64,000 bases of DNA from Flavobacterium sp. ALD4 (lineage in GTDB: Bacteria; Bacteroidota; Bacteroidia; Flavobacteriales; Flavobacteriaceae): assembly GCF_002836475.1 (NCBI RefSeq), contig NZ_PJBJ01000023.1, positions 124,001 through 188,000 of the forward strand, written 5' to 3'. Every line of letters begins with the position of its first letter. Within the stretch, counting starts at the first letter, position 1. Below, in pieces: positions 26,145 through 35,265 of this stretch. The notes under the pieces were generated by a model, which saw nothing but the letters and a program-made list of their open reading frames with translations, had not been told where the DNA came from and did no database searches. The translations under genes were made by a program, and so were the position numbers.

Positions 26145-26220
26145 CCAAAGGATTTGGCTTATCGTTTTAGCACCTTGCTCGTTGTTGCAGGTTGCTATCT
26201 CATAATGAGATTCGTGATAA
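26145..26220 (-). promoter_or_regulatory. SAM-I-like riboswitch core, reduced form
   Basis: Minus strand: TTATC (P1), ACGA, hairpin ATCTCA-TTA-TGAGAT (P2 position), AGCAACC, short stem TGC/GCA (P3 position), AAGGTGCTAA, then GATAA closing P1. AGCAACC and AAGGTGCTAA are the conserved joining strands of SAM-I aptamers, in the right order. The usual kink-turn/pseudoknot P2 and the P4 hairpin are not visible. A CCAAA-TCC-TTTGG hairpin follows P1, as in SAM-IV-like variants. It ends 75 bp before the NhaC-family start. Confidence 0.6.
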
Positions 26221-26280
26221 CGGCTGCAAAAGTAATACATTCTGTAGTGAAAAACGATAAATAACTTACTTTTTTAGCAT

Positions 26281-26306
26281 AAAAAAAGCCCTACCGAAGT
26301 AAAGCT
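26281..26306 (-). terminator. Rho-independent terminator with UUCG loop
   Basis: Minus strand AGCTTTAC-TTCG-GTAGGGCT followed by seven T. An 8-bp stem with G-U pairs and a stable C(UUCG)G tetraloop, 28 bp after the stop of the GIY-YIG-like gene. Confidence 0.85.
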
Positions 26307-26334
26307 CATTTATAAATATATAGACTGAAATGTT

Positions 26335-26757
26335 CTAGAAAGCAACATTCCATCTTGGTAATCTACCGTTTTCATCTAAGAAGTTTTGTAAAACTTGTCC
26401 TTCTACGGCAGTTGGAATTCCTTTAGTTTCGTCATTGAATGTTTCGTACCAAACCACTTCCAGTAAACTAATGTCTTCTTTTTTCATTTGCGTTGGCCAA
26501 GAATATTTTCTTCCTGTTTTTGCAAACTGGTGTCCTTCAACAATCTTATCCTTTAAGCCACCATTTTTTATTTTTAAAGTTCCGTCATTTTGTACAGTTC
26601 CTGTAGACCCTACCATGATTAACTCTTTTTCTTCTGCTACTGCATATACTAAAAACACGCCGCTTCCTTCTGAAGCATTACAAACTTGTTCTAAGCTATC
26701 ATCTGTAGCAAATGAAAATTTGTCATTAACTTTAAATTTTTCTAAATCTTTATACAT
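26335..26757 (-). CDS. GIY-YIG-like protein of unknown role
   Basis: 140 residues, no signal peptide. I do not recognise a named family, but the pattern fits a GIY-YIG fold: GVFLVYA (GIY position), LIMVGSTG (YIG-like position), RKYSWP with a possible catalytic Arg, VEGQVLQNFL with a possible catalytic Glu, and LPRWN at the end, like the Asn that closes this domain. The canonical GIY and YIG tyrosines are partly replaced. It is monocistronic with its own terminator. It could be a nuclease or a non-catalytic relative. Confidence 0.6.
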   Translation of the reverse strand: MYKDLEKFKVNDKFSFATDDSLEQVCNASEGSGVFLVYAVAEEKELIMVGSTGTVQNDGTLKIKNGGLKDKIVEGHQFAKTGRKYSWPTQMKKEDISLLEVVWYETFNDETKGIPTAVEGQVLQNFLDENGRLPRWNVAF

Positions 26758-26918
26758 ATCGTTTTATTTTTATTTGAATTGGCTTCCTCAAAAAAATTCC
26801 CCACAAAATCGTGAGGATCATCTAAACCATTCGTTCCTATTTATTATTATTAAAGTTGAAGCGGTAAAGTAGCTATTTTTAATAAAGTGCAAAGGTATTT
26901 CTTTAATTCTATTTTATA

Positions 26919-26955
26919 ATAAAAAAGCCCCACAAATGTGAGGCTTTTTTTATTT
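26919..26955 (-). terminator. Terminator after sucD
   Basis: Stem AAAAGCC-C-CAC / GTG-A-GGCTTTT with a 4-nt loop and one mismatch, flanked by A-run and T-run. It lies 18 bp after the sucD stop on the minus strand. Confidence 0.8.
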
Positions 26956-26972
26956 TAGTTTAAAATAGCGGA

Positions 26973-27845
26973 CTATCCTAAAACTTCTTTTACTTTTTTA
27001 CCAATTTCAGCTGGAGAATCTACTACGTGTATTCCACATTCTCTCATGATTTGTTTTTTAGCTTCTGCTGTGTCATCAGTTCCACCTACAATAGCACCTG
27101 CATGACCCATTGTACGACCTGCTGGAGCGGTAACTCCTGCAATGAATCCTACTACTGGTTTACGGTTACCATCGGCTTTAATCCAGTGAGCAGCATCTGC
27201 TTCTAGTTGTCCACCTATTTCACCTATCATTACGATACATTCTGTTTCTGGATCATTCATCAACAACTCTACTGCTTCTTTTGTAGTAGTTCCAATGATT
27301 GGATCTCCTCCAATACCAATTGCAGTAGTAATACCCAAGCCTTGCTTTACTACTTGGTCAGCTGCTTCATATGTTAATGTTCCTGATTTAGAAACAATAC
27401 CTACAGTTCCTTTTTTGAAAACAAAACCTGGCATAATACCAACTTTAGCTTCACCCGGAGTAATAATCCCTGGACAGTTAGGCCCTATTAATCTGGCGTT
27501 TCTTTCCTTAACATAACCATTTGCTTTGATCATATCAGCTACAGGAATTCCTTCTGTAATAGCGATAATCACTTTTATTCCTGCATCAGCAGCTTCCATT
27601 ATTGCATCCGCAGCAAAAGCGGGTGGTACAAAAATGATAGTAGTGTCAGCTCCTGCTTGTTCTACAGCATCTTTTACAGTATTAAAAACAGGACGGTCTA
27701 AATGAGTTGTCCCCCCTTTTCCGGGAGTTACACCACCTACAACGTTTGTTCCGTACTCAATCATTTGAGAAGCATGAAACGTTCCTTCACTTCCTGTAAA
27801 TCCTTGAACAATTATTTTGGAATCCTTATTAACTAAAACACTCAT
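26973..27845 (-). CDS. sucD: Succinyl-CoA ligase, alpha subunit
   Basis: 290 residues. TCA cycle: with SucC it converts succinyl-CoA to succinate with nucleotide triphosphate formation. N-terminal CoA-binding fold ([27 protein letters not shown]), [21 protein letters not shown], and the phospho-histidine region [10 protein letters not shown]. SucC is not adjacent, as is usual in this phylum. A perfect -7 box lies 37 bp upstream of the start. Confidence 0.96.
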   Translation of the reverse strand: MSVLVNKDSKIIVQGFTGSEGTFHASQMIEYGTNVVGGVTPGKGGTTHLDRPVFNTVKDAVEQAGADTTIIFVPPAFAADAIMEAADAGIKVIIAITEGIPVADMIKANGYVKERNARLIGPNCPGIITPGEAKVGIMPGFVFKKGTVGIVSKSGTLTYEAADQVVKQGLGITTAIGIGGDPIIGTTTKEAVELLMNDPETECIVMIGEIGGQLEADAAHWIKADGNRKPVVGFIAGVTAPAGRTMGHAGAIVGGTDDTAEAKKQIMRECGIHVVDSPAEIGKKVKEVLG

Positions 27846-27881
27846 GATATATATTTTATGTGATTTTTAAAATTTGTCTTG

Positions 27882-27889
27882 CAAAAGTA
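27882..27889 (-). promoter_or_regulatory. Promoter -7 box of sucD
   Basis: TACTTTTG on the minus strand matches TAnnTTTG, 37 bp before the sucD ATG. Confidence 0.5.
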
Positions 27890-27931
27890 AGGTTTTGAAA
27901 TTATTTTCAGGCCTTTTCTTATCAAAATATA

Positions 27932-28294
27932 TTATGATAATTGACTCATTTGATAGCCTCTGTATAATTTATTGTCTTTTACTTGCCAAATGGATATAAA
28001 ATGTGCCAGTAACATCTCTTCTCTAGGGTTTTCGATTGTTTTTACAAAATGAGAATAGCGTACGGTAATCATATCATTTTCTGTAATAATGTGACTAACC
28101 CTAACCTTGGAGCGAACATACGCTCTACCCAATTCTTCGGATATATTTATTAATCCATCATAGTCTAACTGAACAAAGCCCTTACTACTATTCCAATCTA
28201 ATACGGCATCCGAGTGCAAATATTCTTTCATAATAGTACTGTCAATAAGTGCATCTGATTTGTAAAAATCTTGAACGAGTTCCTTTGCTGTCAT
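27932..28294 (-). CDS. NTF2-like (SnoaL-type) small protein
   Basis: 120 residues with the cone-shaped NTF2-like pattern: N-terminal helix (AKELVQDFYKSDALIDS), EYLHSDAVLDWNSSKGF, and beta strands ending FISIWQVKDNKLYRGYQMS. No catalytic residues can be assigned. It starts 4 bp after the LpxD-like gene, so it is the distal gene of that unit. Function unknown. Confidence 0.7.
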   Translation of the reverse strand: MTAKELVQDFYKSDALIDSTIMKEYLHSDAVLDWNSSKGFVQLDYDGLINISEELGRAYVRSKVRVSHIITENDMITVRYSHFVKTIENPREEMLLAHFISIWQVKDNKLYRGYQMSQLS

Positions 28295-28298
28295 ATTA

Positions 28299-29228
28299 TT
28301 ATTTTAATTTATTTAAAATCTCTGGAATTTTTTTAATATTAGCCAGTTGTTTTAATTTTTCTCTAGATTCTTGTATTGGTGTTCCAAAATAGGATTTCCC
28401 GCCTTCAACCGACTTTGTCACTCCTGTTTGACCTAGAATCACTGCTTTCGCACCGATTGTGATTCCGCTAGTAGTTCCTACTTGTCCCCAAATAGTAACT
28501 TCGTCTTCGATGATAACGCAACCTGCAATTCCGGTTTGAGAAGCAATTAAACACTTTTTTCCAATTACAGTGTCATGTCCCACATGAACCTGATTGTCAA
28601 TTTTTGTTCCTTCGCCAATAATTGTATCACCTGTAACCCCTTTGTCAATTGTACAAAGTGCTCCTATACCCACATTATCTTTTATCACTACTCTTCCGCC
28701 TGAAAGCAATTGATCGAATCCGTCGTCCCGCTTTTTATAATAAAATGCATCCGCACCAAGAACCGTTCCTGCATGAATGATTACATTATTTCCAATTATA
28801 GTATTATCGTAAATTGCAACATTAGCATGAATCAAACAATTTTTACCTATCACAACATAGTTACCAATAAAAGCATTGGGCTGGATTACAGTCCCCTCCC
28901 CTATAACTGCTGAAGTAGAAATGGAAGCGCCTGAAGACTCAAAAGGCTTAAAATGCTTTGTTAATCTATTAAAATCATTAAACGGATCTTCTGATATCAA
29001 TAATGCTTTTCCCTCTGGGCAGTCTACTTTCTTGTTAATCAAAATAACAGTTGCTGCTGAATTTAAAGCTTTTGTATAATATTTAGGGTGATCCACAAAA
29101 ACAATATCACCCTTTTCCACAACATGAATTTCATTCATTCCAGATACCGTAAAATCTGCATCTCCAACATATTCACAGTTGATAATATTGGCAATTTCTT
29201 GCAGGGCATAAATTTTTGGAAATTTCAT
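28299..29228 (-). CDS. Second LpxD-like N-acyltransferase
   Basis: 309 residues: an N-terminal LpxD-type domain ([31 protein letters not shown]) and a left-handed beta-helix of hexapeptide repeats ([20 protein letters not shown]...). The catalytic-histidine region [20 protein letters not shown] corresponds to that of LpxD. It is a paralogue of the LpxD at 32254 but about 40 residues shorter. It may acylate lipid A precursors with different chain preference, or another UDP-sugar. Confidence 0.8.
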   Translation of the reverse strand: MKFPKIYALQEIANIINCEYVGDADFTVSGMNEIHVVEKGDIVFVDHPKYYTKALNSAATVILINKKVDCPEGKALLISEDPFNDFNRLTKHFKPFESSGASISTSAVIGEGTVIQPNAFIGNYVVIGKNCLIHANVAIYDNTIIGNNVIIHAGTVLGADAFYYKKRDDGFDQLLSGGRVVIKDNVGIGALCTIDKGVTGDTIIGEGTKIDNQVHVGHDTVIGKKCLIASQTGIAGCVIIEDEVTIWGQVGTTSGITIGAKAVILGQTGVTKSVEGGKSYFGTPIQESREKLKQLANIKKIPEILNKLK

Positions 29229-29234
29229 AAATTT

Positions 29235-29294
29235 AATTAGAAAATGTATTAATTAGAAAATGTGATAATTACCTAATTGACACATTTTCTAATT
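29235..29294. repeat. Three-copy AT-rich repeat with hairpin
   Basis: AATTAGAAAATGT occurs directly at 29235-29247 and 29251-29263 and inverted at 29282-29294. The last two can form a 13-bp perfect stem between efp and the LpxD-like gene. No T-tract follows, so termination is doubtful. Confidence 0.6.
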
Positions 29295-29304
29295 ATAAAA
29301 TTAT

Positions 29305-29871
29305 TTATTCTTTTACACGCTCCATGTAAGAACCTGATGCGGTATCAATTTTAATTTTGTCCCCTTCATTTATAAACAAAGGCACATTTATAGTAGCTCC
29401 AGTTTCAACTGTTGCTGATTTGGTAGCATTCGTAGCTGTATTCCCTCTGATTCCCGGTTCAGCATAAGTAACTTCAAGAATTACAGACGGCGGCATATCT
29501 ACAGAAAGAGGCAATTCCGTTTCTGTATTGATACTTACCATAACATTTTCTCCTTCTTTTAATAAATCAGGTGAATCCAATATGTTTTTGTTCAAAGATA
29601 TTTGCTCAAAAGTTTCTGTATTCATAAAATGGAAATCATCTCCTTCTGGATATAAGTATTGAAATTTGTGGTTTTCCACTCTTACTTCTTCTATTTTATG
29701 TCCGGCAGAAAATGTATTGTCTAATACTTTTCCATTAGTTAAACTTCTCAGTTTAGTTCTTACAAAAGCAGGTCCTTTTCCCGGTTTAACGTGAAGAAAT
29801 TCGATAATCTTGTATATGTCATTATTGTACTTAATGCATAATCCGTTCTTGATGTCTGATGTTGATGCCAT
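29305..29871 (-). CDS. efp: Elongation factor P
   Basis: 188 residues, standard length: KOW-like domain I (DIKNGLCIKYNNDIYKIIEF, HVKPGKGPAFVRTKL) with Lys at the modification-site loop, then OB domains (SVDMPPSVILEV, the EPGIRGNTATNATK signature, GDKIKIDTASGSYMERV). It relieves ribosome stalling at polyproline. Placed inside the lipid A cluster, 77 bp upstream of the LpxD-like gene. Confidence 0.96.
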   Translation of the reverse strand: MASTSDIKNGLCIKYNNDIYKIIEFLHVKPGKGPAFVRTKLRSLTNGKVLDNTFSAGHKIEEVRVENHKFQYLYPEGDDFHFMNTETFEQISLNKNILDSPDLLKEGENVMVSINTETELPLSVDMPPSVILEVTYAEPGIRGNTATNATKSATVETGATINVPLFINEGDKIKIDTASGSYMERVKE

Positions 29872-29972
29872 TTGTATGTTTTTTTATTAATGTCCCCTCC
29901 CAAAGGAAGAGAGCCGAAGCTGAGAATTAGTTACTTGTTATTTATACTATTTTTTTGTTTTGTATGATTTCA

Positions 29973-30008
29973 AATACCCGACCTCTCGAGAGGAATACTT
30001 TGGGTATT
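29973..30008. repeat. Nested inverted repeat after lpxA
   Basis: AATACCC / GGGTATT arms enclose a perfect 12-bp palindrome CCTCTCGAGAGG (29982-29993). The right arm overlaps the lpxA stop codon. It may end lpxA transcription, but there is no T-tract. Confidence 0.5.
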
Positions 30009-30792
30009 AGTAATTTCCTGTATATCCTTTCATCACCCCACGAGATGAGTTTCTGATAAAATCCAGTATTTCGTCACGTTCCGGAGTTGCTTCCATCTCT
30101 GCTTCGATAATTCCTATAGCTTGTGTTGTGTTATAGTTTTTTTGATATAAAATTCTGTAAATATCTTGAATTTCTTTGATTTTCTCCGTTGTGAACCCTC
30201 TTCTTCTTAGTCCAACCGAATTTATCCCCACATAGGACAAAGGCTCTTTGGCCGCTTTTGTAAAAGGAGGAACATCTTTACGCACTAATGAACCGCCTGA
30301 TATCATAGCGTGATCACCAATATGGATGAATTGATGGATTGCTGCCAAACCGCCTATTACGGCAAATTTACCAACAGTGACATGACCCGCCAATGCAACA
30401 CCATTCACAATTATTGCATTATCTCCAATATGACAATCGTGCGCAATGTGAGCTGTAGCCATAATCAAACAGTTGTTTCCAAGAGTAGTTTGACCGGATG
30501 CAATTGTACCTCTATTGATAGTAACACATTCTCTTATAGTACAATTGTCACCAATTATAGCCAACGACTCTTCTCCACCAAATTTTAAATCTTGTGGAAC
30601 AGCAGAGATAACTGCACCAGGAAATATACTGCAATTCTTTCCAATTCTTGCGCCTTCCATAATGGTCACATTAGATCCTATCCAGGTACCATCCCCAATA
30701 ACTACATTATTGTGAATTGTTGTAAAGGGCTCAATGACTACATTTTTGGCGATTTTCGCGCCAGGATGAACATATGCTAAGGGTTGATTCAT
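30007..30792 (-). CDS. lpxA: UDP-N-acetylglucosamine O-acyltransferase
   Basis: 261 residues, the usual length: first step of lipid A synthesis, transferring a 3-hydroxyacyl chain from ACP to UDP-GlcNAc. Hexapeptide-repeat beta-helix from HPGAKIAKNVVIEPFT onward, catalytic His region LIMATAHIAHDCHIGDN, then GLAAIHQFIHIGDHAMI and a C-terminal helical domain. It lies 80 bp after the lpxC/fabZ gene. Confidence 0.96.
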   Translation of the reverse strand: MNQPLAYVHPGAKIAKNVVIEPFTTIHNNVVIGDGTWIGSNVTIMEGARIGKNCSIFPGAVISAVPQDLKFGGEESLAIIGDNCTIRECVTINRGTIASGQTTLGNNCLIMATAHIAHDCHIGDNAIIVNGVALAGHVTVGKFAVIGGLAAIHQFIHIGDHAMISGGSLVRKDVPPFTKAAKEPLSYVGINSVGLRRRGFTTEKIKEIQDIYRILYQKNYNTTQAIGIIEAEMEATPERDEILDFIRNSSRGVMKGYTGNY

Positions 30793-30827
30793 CTACTTTT
30801 TTTTATTGTTTATATATATATAAAACA

Positions 30828-30858
30828 AAAACCGTGAAATGATATACTTCAGGGTTTT
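30828..30858 (-). terminator. Possible hairpin between lpxC/fabZ and lpxA
   Basis: Minus strand AAAACC-C-TGAA / TTCA-C-GGTTTT with a 9-nt loop, one internal mismatch, then a T-rich tract. It may reduce read-through into lpxA. Confidence 0.4.
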
Positions 30859-30872
30859 ATGATATTTCTAAT

Positions 30873-32261
30873 TTATGGTTTTTTGGCAATCTGGGCCATT
30901 AACTCAGCTTCTGCGACTAATTTACCATTAGCATAAGCGTTCGCTTGCATATGACAAATCCCTCTTCGTATCGGTGTAATCAAATCACATTTAAAAATCA
31001 AGGTATCACCAGGTAAGACTTTTTGTTTGAACTTAACGTTATCAATTTTCATAAAATAAGTCAAATAATTTTCAGGATCCGGAACCGTACTTAGAACTAA
31101 TATCCCTCCTGTTTGTGCCATTGCTTCCACAATTAACACTCCAGGCATTACTGGCGCTTCAGGAAAATGTCCAACAAAGAAATTTTCATTCATTGTAACA
31201 TTTTTCATTCCTACCACATGACTTTCCGACATTTCTATAATTCTGTCAATCAATAAAAATGGAGGTCGGTGCGGAAGAACAGCCATGATTTTATGAATAT
31301 CCATCAGCGGCTCCTGGTTTAAATCAAAAACAGGTACATAATTTCTCTGTTCAATTTTTATGATTTTAGCCATCTTTTTGGCAAATTGTGTATTGACGAA
31401 ATGACCTGGCTTATTCGCAATAACTTTACCTTGTATTTTTGTTCCAATTAAGGCTAAGTCACCTACTACGTCAAGTAGTTTATGTCTTGCAGCTTCGTTA
31501 GGATAATGCAGCGTAAGATTGTCTAATATCCCGTTTGGCTTCACATTAATCGTGTCTTTCCCAAAAGCAACTTTCAAATTCTCCATTGTACCCGCGGATA
31601 TTTCTTTATCTACGTATACAATAGCGTTATTCAAATCGCCTCCTTTAATCAAACCGTTTTCCAATAATGATTCCAATTCATGAAGAAAACTAAATGTTCT
31701 AGATTCGGAGATTTCTTTTTTAAATTCAGAAATGTCTTTCATAGTAGCATTTTGAGTCCCTAGAATTTTTGTCCCAAAATCTACCATAGTAGTAACGCTA
31801 TATTGATCACTTGGCATTATTAAAATTTCGCTTCCACTTTCCTCATCAGTAAATGAAATAATTTCTTTTACCACATAAATATTTCGTTTTGTATTTTGTT
31901 CTTCAATTCCTGCTTTTTCAAGCGCTTCAACAAAATATTTAGACGAACCATCCATTATAGGAAGCTCTGAAGTATTTAGTTCGATGATGACATTGTCCAA
32001 ATCGCAACCCACTAAGGCGGCTAGCACATGTTCCGGGGTTTGTATTTTAACTCCAAGTTTTTCTAAATTGGTGCCACGTTGTGTATTAACTACATAGTTT
32101 GCATCTGCCTCAACAACAGGGTGTCCTTCTAAATCTACTCTGACAAAAGTAAAACCATTATTTGATGGAGCAGGTTTGAAAGTCATTATAACCTCTTTAC
32201 CAGTGTGTAATCCAACTCCTGTTAGCGAGATTTCTGTTTTTATAGTCTTCTGTTTAACCAT
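30873..32261 (-). CDS. Bifunctional LpxC deacetylase / FabZ dehydratase
   Basis: 462 residues. N-terminal LpxC (about 1-310): zinc-dependent UDP-acyl-GlcNAc deacetylase, with [22 protein letters not shown] (zinc His), and [18 protein letters not shown] (zinc His and Asp). C-terminal FabZ (about 320-462): 3-hydroxyacyl-ACP dehydratase with [13 protein letters not shown] and [19 protein letters not shown] (catalytic His and Glu). This fusion is common in Bacteroidota and links lipid A commitment to fatty acid elongation. The start overlaps the lpxD stop by 8 bp. Confidence 0.96.
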   Translation of the reverse strand: MVKQKTIKTEISLTGVGLHTGKEVIMTFKPAPSNNGFTFVRVDLEGHPVVEADANYVVNTQRGTNLEKLGVKIQTPEHVLAALVGCDLDNVIIELNTSELPIMDGSSKYFVEALEKAGIEEQNTKRNIYVVKEIISFTDEESGSEILIMPSDQYSVTTMVDFGTKILGTQNATMKDISEFKKEISESRTFSFLHELESLLENGLIKGGDLNNAIVYVDKEISAGTMENLKVAFGKDTINVKPNGILDNLTLHYPNEAARHKLLDVVGDLALIGTKIQGKVIANKPGHFVNTQFAKKMAKIIKIEQRNYVPVFDLNQEPLMDIHKIMAVLPHRPPFLLIDRIIEMSESHVVGMKNVTMNENFFVGHFPEAPVMPGVLIVEAMAQTGGILVLSTVPDPENYLTYFMKIDNVKFKQKVLPGDTLIFKCDLITPIRRGICHMQANAYANGKLVAEAELMAQIAKKP

Positions 32262-33297
32262 TATTCCCGTTTTTTTGGTTTAATATTTGTTTTTTTAATT
32301 CTTCTAATTCTGCGACGATTTTTGGTAAGTTTTTAAAGTGTACATAGGACTTACTGTAATCATTGTATCCAAATGTTGGACTTCCTTGTAAGATTTCATC
32401 ATCCTTAATGTTTCTTCCTACACCCGATTGTGCCTGAATCCGAACATTATTCCCTATGGTCAAATGTCCCGCAATTCCGACCTGGCCGCCAATCATTCCA
32501 TTTTTACCAATTTTAGTCGAACCTGCAACGCCAGTTTGAGCGGCAATTACGGTGTTCTCCCCTATTTCTACGTTATGGGCGATCTGAATTTGATTGTCCA
32601 ATTTTACTCCTTTTCTTATAATCGTAGACCCCATTGTAGCTCTATCTATTGTCGTACAAGCGCCAATATCTACGTCATCTTCTATAATGACATTTCCTAT
32701 TTGCGGAATCTTTTTAAAGGTTCCATCAGGATTAGGCGCAAAGCCAAAACCATCAGCCCCTATAACTGAGCCGGAGTGTATAGCACAATTATTTCCTATT
32801 ACCGTTTGCTCATAAATCTTAGTGCCAGCAAAAATAGTGACATTATCTCCAATGACGACATTATCCCCTATAAAACAATTGGGATAAATTTGGACATTAT
32901 CTCCTAAAACCACATTTGATCCTACGTAACTGAAACTACCTAAATATAAGTTGTTGCCATATTTAGCATTCTCTGCTATTACAGAGGGCTGCTCTATTCC
33001 GCTTTTATTACCTTTCGCCTGATCATAAAACTCCAATAATTTAGAAAAAGCTATATAAGCATCATCTACTTTTATCAAGGTTGTTCTTAATTCAGATTCG
33101 GGAATAAAGCTTTTATTTACAATCGTGATCGTAGCCTCAGTGCTATAAATATAGTTGTTGTATTTCGGGTTTGATAAAAAAGTCAGTGAACCTTCCTTAC
33201 CTTCTTCAATCTTAGACAACACATATACTTCAGCATTGGGATTCCCAACAACTTCACCGTCTAATATGCCTGCTATTTGTTCTGCTGTAAATTTCAT
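32254..33297 (-). CDS. lpxD: UDP-3-O-acylglucosamine N-acyltransferase
   Basis: 347 residues from the ATG at 33297 ([12 protein letters not shown]); a GTG two codons upstream is also in frame. N-terminal uridine-binding domain ([28 protein letters not shown]), hexapeptide repeats, and the catalytic His segment [21 protein letters not shown]-terminal helix ends [11 protein letters not shown]. It carries out the third step of lipid A synthesis and is coupled to lpxC/fabZ by overlap. Confidence 0.95.
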   Translation of the reverse strand: MKFTAEQIAGILDGEVVGNPNAEVYVLSKIEEGKEGSLTFLSNPKYNNYIYSTEATITIVNKSFIPESELRTTLIKVDDAYIAFSKLLEFYDQAKGNKSGIEQPSVIAENAKYGNNLYLGSFSYVGSNVVLGDNVQIYPNCFIGDNVVIGDNVTIFAGTKIYEQTVIGNNCAIHSGSVIGADGFGFAPNPDGTFKKIPQIGNVIIEDDVDIGACTTIDRATMGSTIIRKGVKLDNQIQIAHNVEIGENTVIAAQTGVAGSTKIGKNGMIGGQVGIAGHLTIGNNVRIQAQSGVGRNIKDDEILQGSPTFGYNDYSKSYVHFKNLPKIVAELEELKKQILNQKNGNNG

Positions 33298-33324
33298 TGC
33301 CACAAAAATATAAAAAAATAGATT

Positions 33325-34566
33325 TTAAATGTTCATTTCCACAAGTTGTTTTGGGAAACAGATGTAATATTTGGTCACAGATTTAGATAATGATTTTAAA
33401 TTCAACTGGTCTGAAGATTCAATAACATCCTCGACTGTCTTGTCTTTTTTCAATATTCGTATCGGTTCCGCTTCCTTACTGTATGCCTGATTTTTTATTT
33501 TTCCTTTGAAAATAAAATAGTTAGCTTCCAGCAAGCTGATATTGTTTTCCAATGCAAAACGTTCTTTTAAAGGGTGTAAATCTTCAGTAGCCACTTTTTC
33601 ACTGGTTAATTTTATTTTCAATAAATCTCTATTGATAATCATTTTACTCAATGAAGACAAAATAAAATCGCTCTGACGTTGCCATCCTTTTAGCGCACTA
33701 ATGATGTCAAAATCATCCAATTGAGCAAATAAGTCTAAAGTTCCCGCATCAAATGTATCCATTGTGACTTTATGCTGCAAGAAATACTGCAAAGGTTCGC
33801 TACACGGCAAAACCACTCCTTTCCCGGTTAATTCTTTCGCACGTTTCAGGATTCGGGTCAAAATTAATTCGGCCACTAAACTGGTTTTATGCAAGTAGGC
33901 TTGCCAGTACATTAATCGTCTCGACATCAAAAATTTCTCAACAGAGTAGATTCCTTTTTCTTCTATTACCAAAACATCATCCACAACATTCATCATTTGA
34001 ATCAATCGCTCTGAGTTGACATTCCCTTCGGCCACACCCGAATAAAAACTATCGCGTTTCAAATAATCCATACGATCCATATCCAGTTGACTAGAAATCA
34101 GTTGTAACATAAACATGCGATGATACTCCCCTTTAAAGACCTCTATGGCCAAATCCAACTGTCCATCAAATTCAGCGTTTAACTGATGCATAAACAACAA
34201 GGAGATTTCCTCGTGATGTACATCTTCAACAATACTTTTTTCCATCGCGTGTGAAAAGGGTCCATGCCCGATATCATGCAATAAAATAGCAATATATAGC
34301 GCGTTTTCTTCTTCTTTAGAGATGGCAATGTCCTTAAAACGCAATACTTCAACTGCCTTTTGCATCAGGTGCATACAGCCCAAAGCATGATGAAATCGCG
34401 TGTGATTCGCACCCGGATATACCAGATATGATAATCCCATTTGGGAAATACGTCTTAGACGTTGAAAATAAGGGTGCTGTATTAAATCGTAAATTAAAGC
34501 ATTGGGAATGGTAATAAACCCATAGATGGGATCATTGAATATTTTTAGCTTATTGATTTGACTCAC
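33325..34566 (-). CDS. HD-domain phosphohydrolase
   Basis: 413 residues with an HD-superfamily metal site: H...HHALGCMHL at the N terminus, AILLHDIGHGPFSHAME (HD), and SSQLDMDRMDYLKRDSFYSG (distal Asp). This pattern is that of dGTPase/SAMHD1-like proteins, so a nucleotide triphosphohydrolase role is possible but not shown. It starts 27 bp before lpxD in transcription order and probably heads the lpx transcript. Confidence 0.85.
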   Translation of the reverse strand: MSQINKLKIFNDPIYGFITIPNALIYDLIQHPYFQRLRRISQMGLSYLVYPGANHTRFHHALGCMHLMQKAVEVLRFKDIAISKEEENALYIAILLHDIGHGPFSHAMEKSIVEDVHHEEISLLFMHQLNAEFDGQLDLAIEVFKGEYHRMFMLQLISSQLDMDRMDYLKRDSFYSGVAEGNVNSERLIQMMNVVDDVLVIEEKGIYSVEKFLMSRRLMYWQAYLHKTSLVAELILTRILKRAKELTGKGVVLPCSEPLQYFLQHKVTMDTFDAGTLDLFAQLDDFDIISALKGWQRQSDFILSSLSKMIINRDLLKIKLTSEKVATEDLHPLKERFALENNISLLEANYFIFKGKIKNQAYSKEAEPIRILKKDKTVEDVIESSDQLNLKSLSKSVTKYYICFPKQLVEMNI

Positions 34567-34710
34567 TATAAGTTTGTTTTTAGGTCAACAAATATAGGTA
34601 AAATAGATTTTATCCAATAATGTGTTTTTAGAGTCCCTAATTACTGGTGAAAAGATAGTTTTTCCCGGCGCTTTGGACGTATAAATTAATTTCGATTAAA
34701 TTAAGTTCTT

Positions 34711-34734
34711 TTAGTTCGGTGTTTTACGAACTAA
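34711..34734. promoter_or_regulatory. Candidate MarR-type operator
   Basis: TTAGTTCG and CGAACTAA form 8-bp perfect inverted arms with an 8-nt spacer, ending 3 bp before the -7 box of the regulator/efflux operon. Binding here would block RNA polymerase, so autorepression by the downstream regulator is likely (inference). Confidence 0.6.
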
Positions 34735-34737
34735 TCG

Positions 34738-34745
34738 TACATTTG
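34738..34745 (+). promoter_or_regulatory. Promoter -7 box of the AcrAB-TolC-type operon
   Basis: TACATTTG matches TAnnTTTG, 11 bp before the ATG at 34757. Confidence 0.6.
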
Positions 34746-34756
34746 CAAAAAAAAGT

Positions 34757-35251
34757 ATGGACAGTTTAAAGAGAGAGAGAGAGGAAATCATTGAGCTATC
34801 CGGTATTCATTTTGAGTCTTTATTTAATATATCGCCTTTAGCTGCAAGAATTTTAGGCGTACTTATTATTGATGGATGTAAATCGGGCTTAACCTTTGAG
34901 TCTATAGTCGAAAAATTATCTGCCAGCAAAAGCTCGATATCTACCAATTTAAATTTACTCCTAAAAATGGAGAAAATATACTATTTCACCATAGCGGGTG
35001 ATCGAAAGAAATATTTTAGAGTAGCACCTTTGAGTGAGCGACTATTGAATTATAAAAAAATGCTCGAATCAGAAAAATTTGTAATTGATAAAATGCTTCA
35101 ATATCGTGAAAAAACAATTTCCTGTCCTGAAGAAAAATGCAATCTAGAGAATGTAAAAGCGTATAAAATTCATATTAGCGAAGTGGAAGAGTTGCTTATG
35201 AAAACCATCGCCAAATTTAAAATAATAGAATCAATTAATAATAATCAATAA
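34757..35251 (+). CDS. GbsR/MarR-family transcriptional regulator
   Basis: 164 residues with a winged helix-turn-helix (ISPLAARILGVLIIDGCKSG, LTFESIVEKLSASKSSISTN, LNLLLKMEKIYYF wing) and a C-terminal helical dimer region. Cys-containing CPEEKCNLE could be redox- or ligand-responsive, but this is speculative. It is the first gene of the drug efflux operon, 14 bp before the adaptor, and an inverted repeat overlaps its promoter. Confidence 0.87.
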   Translation: MDSLKREREEIIELSGIHFESLFNISPLAARILGVLIIDGCKSGLTFESIVEKLSASKSSISTNLNLLLKMEKIYYFTIAGDRKKYFRVAPLSERLLNYKKMLESEKFVIDKMLQYREKTISCPEEKCNLENVKAYKIHISEVEELLMKTIAKFKIIESINNNQ

Positions 35252-35265
35252 TAAATTAAATAAAA

